This document shows positions 10,636 through 23,623 of a stretch of DNA of 64,000 nt, piece after piece (the first letter of the stretch is position 1; the number at the start of each line of letters is the position of its first letter). The stretch is taken from NCBI GenBank assembly GCA_034440635.1, contig JAOTON010001674.1, forward strand, positions 310,001-374,000, given 5' to 3'. The DNA comes from Lepas anatifera. Lineage: Eukaryota; Arthropoda; Thecostraca; Lepadidae. Position numbers and translations under genes: made by a program. The notes under the pieces were generated by a model. The model did no database searches and was not told the DNA's origin. It saw nothing but the letters and a program-made list of their open reading frames with translations.

Positions 10636-13412
10636 CAGGGGCGCAGCCAGAGCTTTAGTATGGGAGGCACACCAACTTTGAGGGGCACCCCGGAAGAAAA
10701 ACGGCACTTTTTAAGGTAACCTAAAAAACTTACTTTATCTTTGTTTATATCATTTTTTGGGCATCTATGGTTCAATAAAAATGCAAATCAAGCATTGACG
10801 GAGAAGGAAAACTAGATTTAAAAAAAAATCACCAAAATTTCATGGAAGTAGCCGAAACACGACTGTTTTGAATAGATTTAAGGGCAAATCAGCCAACTCA
10901 TGCAAATGCTTAACATCAGAGAAATTAGCGGAGCCTGTGATATCTGTTATCATGTGCAAGTTAAGAAATATTGGAGTCGAAAATTCATTTGTTATGCCCG
11001 CTGGTTTTATCGTGACGACTGAGCGCTGGTTGAACGTATATTAAGTTTCTCGCCTCCCAGAATCACCTTGGGACGAGGAGTGGCATAGTGATTTTGGAAG
11101 AATACAATTTTTGCTGCCGGAATAATTTGGGAGATACCTTGTGAATGCGTTTATCAAGTTCCATATTCTCAAGGATCGGTCCCAATTAAGGGTATTTAAA
11201 AGGTGAACAGGCCGGTGGTTTGGATAGGTATGGTGTGACAGGGTTGAAAATTGTGAAATTTGATTTAATAAATTAATAAATAAATTCATTTATGTTAAAT
11301 TAATTTAATTTTTAATTAAGTTTTTTTAATTTTTAATTATTTTTTAAATTAATTAATTTATTTTAATTAATTAATAAATTTCTTAATTTAAATAAATTAA
11401 TAGAAATCCTGGATTAGAGGACTGTGCTCTGAGCTCAGGGGGCACATGTCTTTTTATCATCCCTTCCCAGAAACCACCAGTATAATAATTTATATAACCA
11501 GGGATGCGTAGCCATCACAAGCCGTTTTAGCGATGCCTCATTCCTCGTTAGCTCCTTTTACAAGGGGAGTTTCTATTGTGTTCTTACTTCCCATCATTTC
11601 AAGACCAGCTCTGGAGCCCCCAGATGTGGATCAGAGCCCTCCAGAGCAGCTTGCCCCATCCCCCCGGTTGTGCCTTCAGGGACTAGACTAGCTCAGTGAC
11701 CCCGCCCCGAGATGATGGGAGTTGGCCTAGTGTTATTATTCTCTATCTATTCAAGACCGCCTCAGGAGCCCCTGATGTAGATTAGGGCCCCCAGAGCAGC
11801 TCATGCTTCACCCAGGGATTAGACTAGCTCAGTGGCCCCAGAGATTAGGTCATCAGACTAGCTCAATGGGCCCCAGATAGGCTCATAGGGCCTTAAACCA
11901 GTTCAAGAAACCCCCGAACAGTTTAAGGCGCCAGATCACCTCAGGGAGCCTCAGGCCGACTTAAGGAGCTATCACTAGCTCAGCGCCCAGACCAGTTTAG
12001 GGTACCCCCAGAACCCAGATCCACTCTTGGGGCCCAGATCAGCTCTTGGGACCCAAGATAATTTCAGGGGCCCCAAGTCAGGTCAGGGGCAAGATCAAGT
12101 CAGGTCAAGGGGCAAGATCAAGTCAGGGGCACCAAATTAGCTCAGGGATCCCTCGCCAGCTCTGGGCCCAATCAATTCAAAAGCCTCAGAGCTGTTCAGG
12201 GGACAGCAGATCGGCCCATAGGGCACCAGACCAGCTTTGGGGACAAACAATGAGACCAGTGGTCCCCGACCAGCTCGGGGCTCTGATCAGCTCGGGGGTA
12301 CCACATCAAGTCAGGAGGAACTTAATCAGCTCAGGAGCCCAATACCAACTCAGGGGCCTCATCAGCCTCTGTGGGTCCAGCTCAGCTCAGGACTTTACAG
12401 CTGCTCAGGAAATCACTTAATCAACCCAGGAGGCCCAGGTCAGCTTAAAGGGCACCATATTAGCTCAGGGGCACCAGACTAACTCATAGGGCATCAGCTG
12501 GGCTCAGCAGGCACAATGATGACTCAGGAGGCACCAGATCTGCTAAGTGGGCATCAGTTCAGCTCAAGGAGCAATATTAATGATCAGGGGGCACCAGATC
12601 GATCAGCTCGAAGGCCCAAATAAATTCTTAGTCCCCAGACCAGAGCGGGGTATTATCAGCTCAGGGAGCACTATATCAGCTCAAAGGACAAGGGATCCGC
12701 TTAGTATTTCCCGATCAGCTTGGGGCCCAGATCAGCTCGGGGTGTACCAGATCAAGTCAGGAGGCACTTAATCAGTCCAGAAGCCCCATACCAGCTCAGG
12801 GGCCCTCATCAGCCTCAGTGGCCCCAGCTCAGCTCAGGGCCCCAGAGCTGCTAAGGAGATTGCTTAATCAACTCAGGAGGCCCAGATCAGCTTAAAGGGT
12901 ACCAAATATGCTCAGGGTGCGCCAAACTAGATCAGGGGGCACCATACTAGGTCAGAGGGCATGGGATGGGCTCAGGAGGCACAATTATGGCTCAGGGGGC
13001 ACCATATTGACTCAGGGGCACCAGATTAGCTTAGAGGGCACGTGATCAGCTCAAGGGACCAAAACCAGCTCAGTGGGCACCAGATGAGCTCAAGGGGCAC
13101 CAGATTAGCTCCGCCCGTACGATTATTGGCGACGATGAGGCATTAGCTGGAAACGGATTATGTGCTCTTACTCCTACCGGGTGCTTGAAAAGGCGACAGA
13201 ATGCCCTACCTGACGAAAAAAGGCTCTAAATTATCAAACAATAGTTTTAATCGCTAAATGCGGTCGAGTTGCACCTAGGTTCAACGGCGTAGGGCACCAA
13301 ATTTCGAGCGGCACGACACAAACGGGGTACACCGCCTAGCGATCATAAGGGCACTCCGGCACCGATGGGGGGAGCACGTGCCCCCATGTGCTCCCCCCTG
13401 GCTGCGCCCCTG
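10636..13412. mobile_element. 2.8-kb non-autonomous hAT-like element nested in copy D
   Basis: Ends CAGGGGCGCAGCCAG and CTGGCTGCGCCCCTG are inverted repeats, with perfect 8-bp target duplications CCCACATC at 10628-10635 and 13413-13420. This is the classical hAT signature. The interior holds an AT-rich patch (11265-11402), and about 1.35 kb of degenerate minisatellite (11760-13110) built on AGCTCAGGGGCACCAGAT-like units. Its open frames (for example near 12046) are only low-complexity translations of that array, and no transposase was seen. A partial inverted copy with the same host junction lies at 26717-28198. Confidence 0.82.
11760..13110. repeat. Degenerate minisatellite inside the hAT-like element
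   Basis: Dozens of diverged units of roughly 25-40 bases built on 'CAGCTCAGGGG(CACCAGAT)'. Unit length and sequence vary, suggesting an old array. The first ~350 bases also occur in the inverted copy near 26717-27070. Confidence 0.75.
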
Positions 13413-13598
13413 CCCACATCTCAGCCAGTACCGTGACATTGCATGATGTTCTCATTTCACACACAGTCAGTTGTCAGCGCTAAGAGCTCGTTCGTGGATG
13501 AGACGGGATACGGTGTAATCAAAGTGCGTAAGACTGGTTGCTGGTGTGGCGGTATGAAGTGTCTAGCCTTTTTAGTGTGTTAAAACAATTCGTCTTAA

Positions 13599-13961
13599 AC
13601 AGTGATACAAGTCGCTTTTTTCTGTGGTTTTATGAATACCGCTATGGCTCCTTTTTAGCCTCAAATCTGGCTTTTGTATTGTTTATTTGGCTATTTTAGT
13701 GGAAATAAAACTTTGCCCCTCTTTTGCCCTTTTTCTAACTCGGTTTAATCTTTTTCGCTGAAAAAAACCTGACAGCCCTGGACAGCATCTATAATCTCTA
13801 GACATGGAATAACACAAAAATTGAGAAGCATTTTTAATACTAACGCGTCTAAGTTTTATCAAACCCCCTCAAAATGGGGTCTTGCTCCCCTGAAGACACT
13901 ATAATGACCAGCACAAGAAATGCCCCCCACTGACTTTTCCTTAAAAATGCCCTGCCTCTGA
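13599..13961. other. Intron with one repeat-terminus-like remnant
   Basis: Around 13740-13782 the reverse strand starts CAGGGCTGTCAGG and runs into a T-rich stretch, similar to the GTGCTGCCAGA termini near 52452 and 58710. Otherwise nothing is recognised. Confidence 0.35.
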
Positions 13962-14116
13962 TACCGCAGCTGGTTTCGCAGCTGGTTATATATGATATCG
14001 CAGCTGGCTTCTGATATCGCAGCTGGTTTCGCAACTGGTGATATATGATATCGCAGCTGGCTCCTGATACCGCAGCTGGTTTCGCAGCTGGTTATATATG
14101 ATATCGCAGCTGGCTT
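13962..14116. repeat. CAGCTGG minisatellite, array 2
   Basis: Same ~51-bp unit as 10131-10250, about three copies, in the same orientation (GATACCGCAGCTGG, GATATCGCAGCTGGC). Confidence 0.78.
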
Positions 14117-14379
14117 CAGTTGACAGGAAGGCTGGAAAAGGCAATTGTACATACGCGTTTTCGCCTTTTTTTTAGAAACCTGGCTTCAAAGACACTGTTT
14201 TTGTTGCTCTGGTAGCCAGGTTGGAAGTATACTCAGCACGTAGTTAGCTGATGGATGCAGAATGCATTCTGCCATGTCATTAACCTCTAGCTACAGACCC
14301 CCTCCCATATTTCGCAGGTTTGGTCAAACTCGGTTCCTTTGATACACCCTGGTCTGACCCTCTGTGTGTGTGACACTGC
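14117..14379. other. Intron sequence, no feature seen
   Basis: Short unique sequence between the two arrays. The first copy of the exon-edge minisatellite begins at its right end. Confidence 0.4.
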
Positions 14380-15541
<1,162 letters not shown>

Positions 15542-15736
15542 ATGACGGGCCTGGACGCCAGTCTGGTGTCAGCCGAGACTCTTCTGGTGCAGACGCGTGC
15601 GCAAGCGGCCCAGGCGCACACGGAAGCGCACCGAGCCTACCGCAGCGCATTCTCCGTCTACACGGAGGCTAAGGACGGCGTCAGGGCGGTGGACGTGGAC
15701 AGTCTGCGCCGGCGCGCCAGTTACCTGAAGGAGCAG
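15542..15736 (+). CDS. LAMC1-like: Laminin gamma coiled-coil exon 1 of window
   Basis: Encodes 65 residues (195 bp), phase 0 at both ends, matching the gamma-1 segment around 'AVEIYASVAQL...LDSETLENEA' (here AFSVYTEAKDG...VDSLRRRA). The donor is CAG|GTCAGT. The acceptor is chosen at GCGCAG|ATGACG because it keeps the frame. Two alternatives exist: CCACAG seven bases earlier, which breaks the phase, and GGTGCAG|ACG at 15592/15593, which is also phase 0, would leave 48 residues and has a better pyrimidine tract. The first 18 bases or so (GCAGATGACGGGCCTGGA) are repeated 12 times in the intron upstream, so the true 5' edge must be set by transcript data. A perfect 12-bp hairpin follows 35 bases after the donor. 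Confidence 0.85.
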
Positions 15737-15771
15737 GTCAGTGGACTCGGCTAAATGCCGGCAACTTCTAA

Positions 15772-15802
15772 AGTGAAAGAGGCCAAAAGTGCCTCTTTCA
15801 CT
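15772..15802. other. Perfect 12-bp hairpin just inside the intron
   Basis: AGTGAAAGAGGC and its exact complement GCCTCTTTCACT are separated by seven bases, 35 bases after the first exon's donor. It could form a stem in the pre-mRNA; no function is implied. Confidence 0.6.
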
Positions 15803-15888
15803 CTATTCACACCAAGCCAAACCCAGTGGTGCCTGGAATCTCAAGTTCAGAGAAGGGCACGTCAAGAATCGGACACCACAGATGTTAA

Positions 15889-16729
15889 CATGCGCATTGA
15901 GGGGGTCTGAGCCACCTTCGCTTTGACGGGGGGGCGGGTACTCGCCCCCTCCCCTAAGACCTCGAGAACCACGCTAGATAGGGAAAGTGTGAAACAGTAA
16001 ACGGTGTTGGATAGCCCATTTACTTCTCTATCGAAAATATTTCAACCTCTTTCGTTCAGGTCACATTTAAGGTCACCTGAGGTCAAAACATGCCATCATA
16101 GGTATAACATGTAAATGAAGGTTTTCGGTCATCACATCTGAACAAGTAAAGATAGAGAAAAACAACTTAAACCATATGAATCCTCGCAGCAATCTGAATC
16201 GAATGATATATAATATGACCTTGCTAGGTCAAATCACGGATTTGACCTGACCTGAGGTTAGGTCAAAGTCAAACTAGGAAACATGCATATCATTAGAACC
16301 GCAATGACAAGGTGAATTTAATGCAGTCTTAAGAAACATTCTATTGCTATCCCTTGCTAAGTTATTCAGTTAAAACAATTTTCCCATGTATATCCATTGG
16401 AGAGGTCATGGCTCGTACCTGACCTTTGGCCATCGATATACAAAATACTGGAACATGTTTTAGAGAACTCGGTGGCCCATTATGTGATATGAGTTTCAAT
16501 CGGATAAGTTCACCCTGTTCTGACTTATATTAAACATTTTTGAGGCCAGGTGACTTGACCTGTACCGGTGACCTGAACTGACCTGACTTAATCTTAAAAG
16601 TTTAAAAAATGTCGGAAAAAATGATCAGGAAAAGGTATGCCAAGTGTGGCGGCGCTAAGCGCCGCCGTTTTTAAGCTATCCAAAAAAATCTGAGGGAGGG
16701 CGGGTACCCGCCCCCCGTCAATGCGCGTT
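15889..16729. mobile_element. piggyBac-like MITE, copy 1 (TTAA target)
   Basis: Flanked by TTAA at 15885-15888 and 16730-16733. Termini CATGCGCATTGAGGGGG and CCCCGTCAATGCGCGTT are inverted repeats, followed by a subterminal GGGCGGGTAC(C)CGCCCCC palindrome. The 841-bp interior is AT-rich with many TGACCT/AGGTCA hexamers and a GGCGGCGCTAAGCGCCGCC palindrome near the right end. No ORF; non-autonomous. Confidence 0.82.
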
Positions 16730-16733
16730 TTAA

Positions 16734-18483
16734 CTAATGGGACCGTTACGATATTTCATTTGAAAATATATAATGTTTTTCATTTTTACATGATACTGAC
16801 AGTGGTAGTGAGTGATGAATGACTATCTACCGAGTTTGCCACCGGTAATTCGATAAGTATAACGGCTACCTCCTTAACATTAAATTAAGGGTGCGTTACC
16901 CTCGACACATGCGCCACACGACATGACCCGTCAGAACTAATACCCTGTTTCCCCAACAACAGATGTCAGGTCATTCGTTCATTCATCTCGTTACACAGAT
17001 CGCCCACGTGACACGTTGGTTGTAAACTGTAGTACGCTGCGCATTCCACACTTTACGACCCTTCAGGTGACCAAGAACCGCTGCGGGCAAGGTCAGACGC
17101 GTCGCAGTAACAGGTGCTCTCGCAGAGGCGGGTCCAGTATTTTTCCGAGGGCAGACTGCTATTGGGCAAATGTCTTGATTTCTCTAAATGGGAAAGGGGT
17201 TGCAGCTCGCACGACTGTCACCTGAGATGGACCAAAGCTAGCCAAATGGCAGTTCAAGCATGGCTGTGGATTGGCTACGCTATTTGCGCCAGTTTGCAGC
17301 TAGTCAGCTGTAGGATCCGCGCCCATTTCCTACTTCCCACTTCGGCCACTTGTGACCAAACTTTATGTTTTTGGCCCGCCTTGCGTCGGTGGTTCGTCAT
17401 TTTCCGCGCGTACACACACACACACACACACGCACATACACATGGCACATGAGCCGGGTGCCCGCATTTGTGACCGCCTTGGCGTATCTTAGGGATCCCC
17501 CGCCTCGTGGCAGTCACGGAAAGGGGCGTGCGTTCGCACGGGGCTCACTCACTCGCTGATTCACCGAACCCTGAGGCGCGCAGCTCCATGTGTTTACCCA
17601 AGCATTTATTGTGGAACATTGTTCTGGTGCTCGGAGAGGGGAGCGTTGTACCCCTCGATCATGTGCGGAGTTGTCCTCACTGTGAGCGAGAGGTGTTTCT
17701 GAGTATAGGATAGTTCGTGTTGTAATCGACAATACACGTGTACGACCTCAATCCCGTCCAGACCCTTCCTGACCAAATCAGTTCGATATAAACCGAAGCC
17801 TTTGTAATGTATTGGAAGCAGTATCCTAAGTTATAGGTCTTGACCTAGGACAGTATCAAAAGATGGTCTCCGAAACATATAAGAGACCATCTATAAATAA
17901 CATAGGAAAAACAGAGGGGTGGGAAGTCAACAACCGTTTTGTTAGACGTTACAACAGGGCGTAAGAAAGTATTACCAGGAGGGAGGGGGCTAAAATTATA
18001 AGAATACATGTTACGTAATTTATGGATAGGCCCTCAGCTCTGATTTACAATTAACACTGATGTGATTCAATGAAGTCCACACATCATTATTATTAGATTT
18101 TGGAATTATTTGTGTGACCTTTTTATGAGGAGAGGAGCCGTGAGAGGTTCGTGTGAAAATGTGTCCTGATGTTCAAATAACCCTCACATGCTTCCAGTCA
18201 TGAGGCCATAGTTCCCTGATGCTAAGAGCTAAAGGTATGTTTGTGCCAAACGCGCACAATAAATGTTCCATAGTCGGTACCGATTTTCAAGACCTGAACG
18301 ACCTTTCTGGAATATTTGGCAAGCATTAGGGGTGATGCAACACCCCCTCCCTGCGAAATTTCAGAGGGCTGTCATTGGCTTTTCAGGGAGTATCGTAATC
18401 ATTTCGGGAAGGCCCTAGTTCAATTGGGCGGAAAGTATCCTCTTTCTGGAAATTTACAGGTTCAAGAATTACTTTTATGGAGT
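16734..18483. other. Intron sequence, no feature seen
   Basis: Contains a short CA/CG microsatellite at about 17410-17440 and only chance ORFs. Nothing else was recognised. Confidence 0.45.
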
Positions 18484-18487
18484 TTAA

Positions 18488-19300
18488 CACGCACATTGAC
18501 AGGGGTCTGAGCTACCTTCACTTTGACAGGGGGTTGCGGATACCCTTCCCCTAAGATCTCGAGAACCACGCTAGGTAGCGAAAACAAAAATATTTGAACA
18601 TTTTTTTAAATATTTGAACCATTTTTGGTTAGGTCACATTTAAGGTCACTAGAGTTCAAAACATGCCGTCATAGGGATAACATGTACATGAAGGTTTTCG
18701 GTCACTGATCTGAACAAGTAAAGATAGAGCAAAACAACTTGAACAATATGAATCTTCGCAGCAAGCCGAATCGAATGATATATAATATGAACTTGCTAGG
18801 TCAAATCACGGATTTGACCTGACCTGAGGTTAAGTCAAAGTCAAACTAGGAAACATGCATATCATTAGAACCGCAATGACAAGGTGAATTTAATGCAGTC
18901 TTAAGAAACATTCTATTGCTATCCCTTGCTAAGTTATTCAGTTAAAACCATTTTCCCATGTATTTCCAATGGAGAGGTCATGGCTCGTATCTGACCTTAG
19001 GTCAGCGATATAAAAATACCGGAACATATATTAGAGTCCTCGGTGAGCCCATTATGTGATATGTGTTTGAATCGGATAAGTTCACCCTGTTCCGACTTAT
19101 GCAATCTTAAACTTTTTTTAGGTCAGGCCACTTGACCTGTACTGGTGACCTGACCTGAAATGACCTGAACCTAAAATTTTGAAAAAAGTTGTAAAAATGA
19201 TGAGAAAAAGGTATACCAAGTACGGCAGCGCTACGCGCCGACGTTTTTATGTTATCCGAAAAACCCAAGGGGGCGGGTACCCGCCCCGTCAATGCGCGTG
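18488..19300. mobile_element. piggyBac-like MITE, copy 2 (TTAA target)
   Basis: Flanked by TTAA at 18484-18487 and 19301-19304. Termini CACGCACATTGACAGGGG and CCCCGTCAATGCGCGTG are inverted repeats. The interior aligns along its length with copies at 15889 and 22613 (for example GATATATAATATGA, TTTGACCTGACCTGAGGT, GGAGAGGTCATGGCTCGTA). 813 bp, no ORF. Confidence 0.86.
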
Positions 19301-19304
19301 TTAA

Positions 19305-20980
19305 AGGACACAGAAAACACAGTTATATGTCAGGAGACCAAAATATGTGTATAAATCACAGCAAAAGCCGAATAGATGCGTAATTTGCTAAATAAATTGC
19401 AAAGGGGCAGCATCAGCAGCAAAGATATTGCATTGGGCTTGAGATTCAAGCACCGAGGGTGAAGAGAGTTTACCGGTCGGAAATTCGGAACATTGAATGC
19501 GATTAAGCTGATGGACTAATGAACGGGACACGCAAGTCCTCACATGGCTACCCCAAGGTCGGAGAATCATACGCAGATCCAGGGGCCAAAGGGGGACACG
19601 TGCCCCCTCGTTCGACCCTCGGTGCCCCCTGAAATGGTCACGGCGCCCCTCTGAAAGGTCGATGGTGCCTCCTGAAATGTCGCTGGTCAGCAGCCTCGGC
19701 GATAACATATGCTGGCAGAATATGACACAGAAATCTGACTCACACAATTGTTTGCCTTTTCTTATGAGGAGTGTACTATGGGGACACACTAGTGGAGTGA
19801 ATTTCTACCCTGCAGTCGTCGTCCTCATTTTTTTCACTCTGCTCCCGGGACAATCGCCGCTTTCTTTTTCCCTGAATTTTCTTGTCATTCCAGCTCATGG
19901 CGGCCAGAAATTGGTCTTGCTGATGTTGGTAGAGCTTAGTGTTCTGCCGTTTGTATTCAGGAGAGTGTCATCCTTGATCATGGCAATGGAGGGACAATGA
20001 TCGAAATCCTAGAATGCTTAGTAGAGAATGACACACAGGCGCTCTGAATTTCCATTTGACTTTTTTCTTACTCACTTTTGGACCCACTTTCCTAGTATTT
20101 TTTGTTAGCATAGTTCAATAATTCTAGTGTAAATAAAATCATCTAGTGTGGAACGAAGGAAAACTTTTGATGAAGAATGCGCGAACTTTAAGTAAGGCAT
20201 GTAATCGAGTTTCAACTAACTTCCACAATATTATAGCGTTTGGGCTTTCCACTGGCTTACCATACGTTCAAACATGAACTTTACACTCCGTATTCCAGTG
20301 CAAAACCATTTTTGGGACACTGTGGAGTGGGGCGCTGCCACATCCTAAAGATTATCCAGCATACTAAACGCGTCTTTTATTTTTTACCATCGCCTTCCCA
20401 CTCTATTCTTTGTTAGCAAAAGTCTTCCATCCAGCAGCCGTCGCAATTTCCCCTTCCAGCTATATTCCGTGAACGCCTTGGCTCAAAGTATATTCACATT
20501 TGCACTTGCGCTGGTAGCAGTGGCATCTCCATAAAGGCGAGGATCTTCCTGTTGCTGGTAAGGTCGTATTTTAGAACCTCTCGCGCTGTCGGAAGTTTTG
20601 CTCTGCTGAGGGGGATGATGGGCAACAAATGAAGAAAGCTTCCACAGATCTTAGCTGACCCCGGGGGATAATTTTTTGGGTTTTCACTTTTTAGAACAGA
20701 TCTCTCGCGGCGGCTTTTGCTTTTAGTGATCATAGGCCAATCAATTTCTAGATGTCCCAAAAATCGATTGTTTGGGTACATAAAAGTACGAACAGGATTC
20801 TGGCGGGCTAATTCGGCATAAACCTGCCTCAAGATCGTTCCCTGTCACCCGCCTCTCCTTGCTATTGCACTCAGCTCACGTCAGTAAAAACACCGTCTTG
20901 GGTCAAATAGACTATTTGATGCTAAACAGATTGAATTGAACAACCTATTCTTCCTTTGTACTTTAAGTTCATTTGGAATG

Positions 20981-21027
<47 letters not shown>

Positions 21028-21855
21028 TAGGTATTTCTACTATTCTGTCAATATCATTTTGAAAATACACCCACGTAGCTTTCCGGTACGATTTTTGATG
21101 AGCTACGACTATGCAAAATTTACTTCAGGCTGATTAATCGACCTGATTGCGACGAAATTTTGAACGGATGTCCGAAATGAACCAAATAATGGAAAATTTG
21201 CGGGGGCACTCATTTTTAAACAAAAGTGTGCAAAATATAAAGCCATATTGCTTATCAAAACATCAACTCAGCAACATTTCATATGTTAGTAGATTCATGA
21301 AGGGTTACATTGTCCAGTTGCAGAACGATGTGCGCCATCCAGCCTCGGCCAGGCAGGCCGCAACTGGCCAGAAAGTGAGGGGGACCATAAATCTTCAGCC
21401 TCCAACTCTGGTACTACATTTTCCATAGCAAAACTGAAAGCTTACCAGATTCTGGCCCATTTTTGCTCTCAGTTAATTACACTAGAGAATTTCCTGTGCC
21501 CCAAATCCGTTCAAAGCAAAATACACATTTTTGTTGGAAGTGAAGTGGCCTAGCCTCACCTGAGGCTCTGTTTGTGATTTCAGCCTTTTAGTTACCCTCA
21601 CTGCTCCACAAGAGAAGGTAAGACTTGAAAGAAAGGACGTACTTGAAATGTGGTCATCAGACGGAATAAGCTTGCGAGCGACAGCAAGGAAGTGAACGCA
21701 GGAATGCATTTTACAAATTGCGACTTTGTGCTGAATCTTCTTTGTATGTCATGAAAAAGTAAACTCCTCTCCGTTGAATCTATGGGACCATTTGGAACAA
21801 GTATCACATCGGCAGATTCATGATTTCTGGTATGTTTCATAGGCATAAAACCGCA
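19305..21855. other. Intron sequence with a MITE remnant and (AT)n
   Basis: Around 19565-19690 there is a degenerate piece of the GGCGGATCC-type MITE family (CAGATCCAGGGGCCAAAGGGGG and GGCGCCCCTCTGAAAGGTCGA). A perfect (AT)n of about 40 bases lies at 20982-21022. The rest is unrecognised. Confidence 0.5.
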
Positions 21856-21863
21856 TCCATGAC

Positions 21864-22247
21864 CAGTGGCGAATCTAGCCGGTCGGTTTGGGAGGGGCAA
21901 ACCAAAGTCGAAAAGCAAAAAAAGTCATGCAGTGCAAAACAGCGCTACAATGTGACTTCCCAGTAAGATTTTCGGTATGTCAGGCGAGAAGCAAAAAAAC
22001 GTCACCGGGTGAAAAATATGGGCTCAAGATACTTTTTTCCTCTCCATGGCCCCAAATTTCCACTGAACTTAACCGGTTCTGTTTGAAGTTGAGAGTTGAA
22101 GCACCAAAATATTGCTTTCAAACTAAAAAGGAGTCGGGGAAAAAGGAGATCAATCGCTTTGGCGGGGGGGGTGCAAAAACATAGTTTTGCCCCGAGCTTT
22201 TCCGTTTGGGGAGGGGGCAAATGCCTTTCCCCCTGGATCCGCCACTG
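21864..22247. mobile_element. hAT-like MITE with perfect 8-bp target duplication
   Basis: Ends CAGTGGCGAATCTAGCC and GGATCCGCCACTG are imperfect inverted repeats, flanked by TCCATGAC on both sides (21856-21863, 22248-22255). 384 bp, no transposase. The interior is related, in reverse orientation, to 24212-24608 (both contain GCAAACCAAAGTC/GACTTTGGCTTGTCC and a GTCACcGGGTGAA segment). Confidence 0.85.
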
Positions 22248-22255
22248 TCCATGAC

Positions 22256-22608
22256 GGTGACAGTGTAGGGTCTGCACATAATTGACTGTTTTGGGGTCCA
22301 AAACATAACACCATGTGGTAACCATCGGCTCAGTATGATCCTCAGTCCCTTTGATCATGCTATGCTTTATTAGTCAGTCATATCATTGGGTAAGTGCAGC
22401 AATCGTAATGTAAAAATCTAGGTAGAATTGCAAAGCTCCATTCATGTTTTTAATGAGACTTCTTAGGAAATACAAATGTGTGATAACTGAAAGGAGTTGT
22501 CCCAATTTCTTCCTCCTGCCCAATTTCAAAATTGATTTATTATTTTCATGGTGTATTTTATAGCACAAAAATAATGCATAGTTATTTTGATTTAAAACAC
22601 CAGCCCCA
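22256..22608. other. Intron sequence, no feature seen
   Basis: AT-rich, no recognised element. Confidence 0.45.
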
Positions 22609-22612
22609 TTAA

Positions 22613-23448
22613 CACGCGCATTAACACGCGCATCTGAGCCACCTTCGCCTTGACGGGGGGTGGGTACCCGCCCCCCTAAGATCTCGACAACCGCGCTAGG
22701 TAGCGAAAAACGGTAAACGGCGTTGGATAGCCCATCTACTTCTCCATCGAAAATATTTTTGAAATATTTTTTTCAGGTCACATTTAAGGTCACTAGAGGT
22801 CAAAACATGCCGTAGTAGGGATACCATGTAAATCAATTTTTCGGCCATTGCATCTGAACAAGTAAAGATAGAGCAAAACAATTTAAATTATAACAATCTT
22901 CGCAGCAAGCCGAATCGAATGATATATAATATGACCTTGCTAGGCCAAATCAAGGATTTGACCTGACCTGAGGTCAAGTCAAGGTCAAATTGGTCAAAAT
23001 GCATATCATTAGAACCGCAATGACAAGGCAAATCGAATACAGTTAAAATAAACGCTTTATCTCTATTCATTACTAAGTTATTCAGTTAAAACCATTTTCC
23101 CCATGTATTTCCAAAAGAGAGGTCATAGCTCGTACCTGACCTTAGGTCATCGATATAAAATAACATATTTTTGAGAGCTCGGTGGGGCCATCATGTGATA
23201 TGAGTTTCAATCGGATAGGTTTACCCTGTTCCGACTTATGCTATCTTAAACTTTTTTTTGAGGTCAGGTCACTTGACCTGTACTGGTGACCTGAGCTGAG
23301 ATGACCTAACCTTAAGATTTATATGAAAGTTTTAAAAATGATGAGGAAAAGGTATGCCAAGTACGGCGGCGCTACGCGCCGTCGTTGTTATGTTATCTAC
23401 GAAAAACCCGAGGGGGAGGCGGGTACCCGCCACCCGTCAATGCGCGTG
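22613..23448. mobile_element. piggyBac-like MITE, copy 3 (TTAA target)
   Basis: Flanked by TTAA at 22609-22612 and 23449-23452. The left terminus is doubled (TTAACACGCGCATTAACACG), a 12-bp tandem duplication of the end including the TTAA. Right end CCCGTCAATGCGCGTG. The interior matches copies 1 and 2, including the GGCGGCGCTACGCGCCG palindrome and many TGACCT hexamers. Confidence 0.85.
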
Positions 23449-23562
23449 TTAAAAATCCGAATTTTGCTATGGCCTACACTGGGGCTGTTTTCGACGTAAA
23501 AATCATCCCGCGAGCGACGCTCCCCTGTAGAGATAAACACTCCCGTCTGACTATTTGCCCCC

Positions 23563-23563
23563 A

Positions 23564-23622
<59 letters not shown>
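23563..23622. repeat. (TC)n microsatellite
   Basis: About 60 bases of almost perfect TC dinucleotides. Confidence 0.95.

Positions 23623-23623
<1 letters not shown>

Larger units (their letters stand above)
10253..13598 (-). mobile_element. 0.56-kb repeat copy D, interrupted by a hAT-like element
   Basis: The end piece 10253-10635 (CAGGCCATTTTTTAACATGT at its terminus) and the start piece 13413 to about 13598 together make one minus-strand copy of the 0.56-kb repeat. The hAT-like element at 10636-13412 splits it, with an 8-bp duplication of host sequence at both junctions. Confidence 0.75.

Noticed and set aside
12046..12771. Candidate protein-coding genes of 74-124 residues
   Set aside because: Gln/Ser/Gly-rich translations of the AGCTCAGGGG degenerate array inside a hAT-like element.
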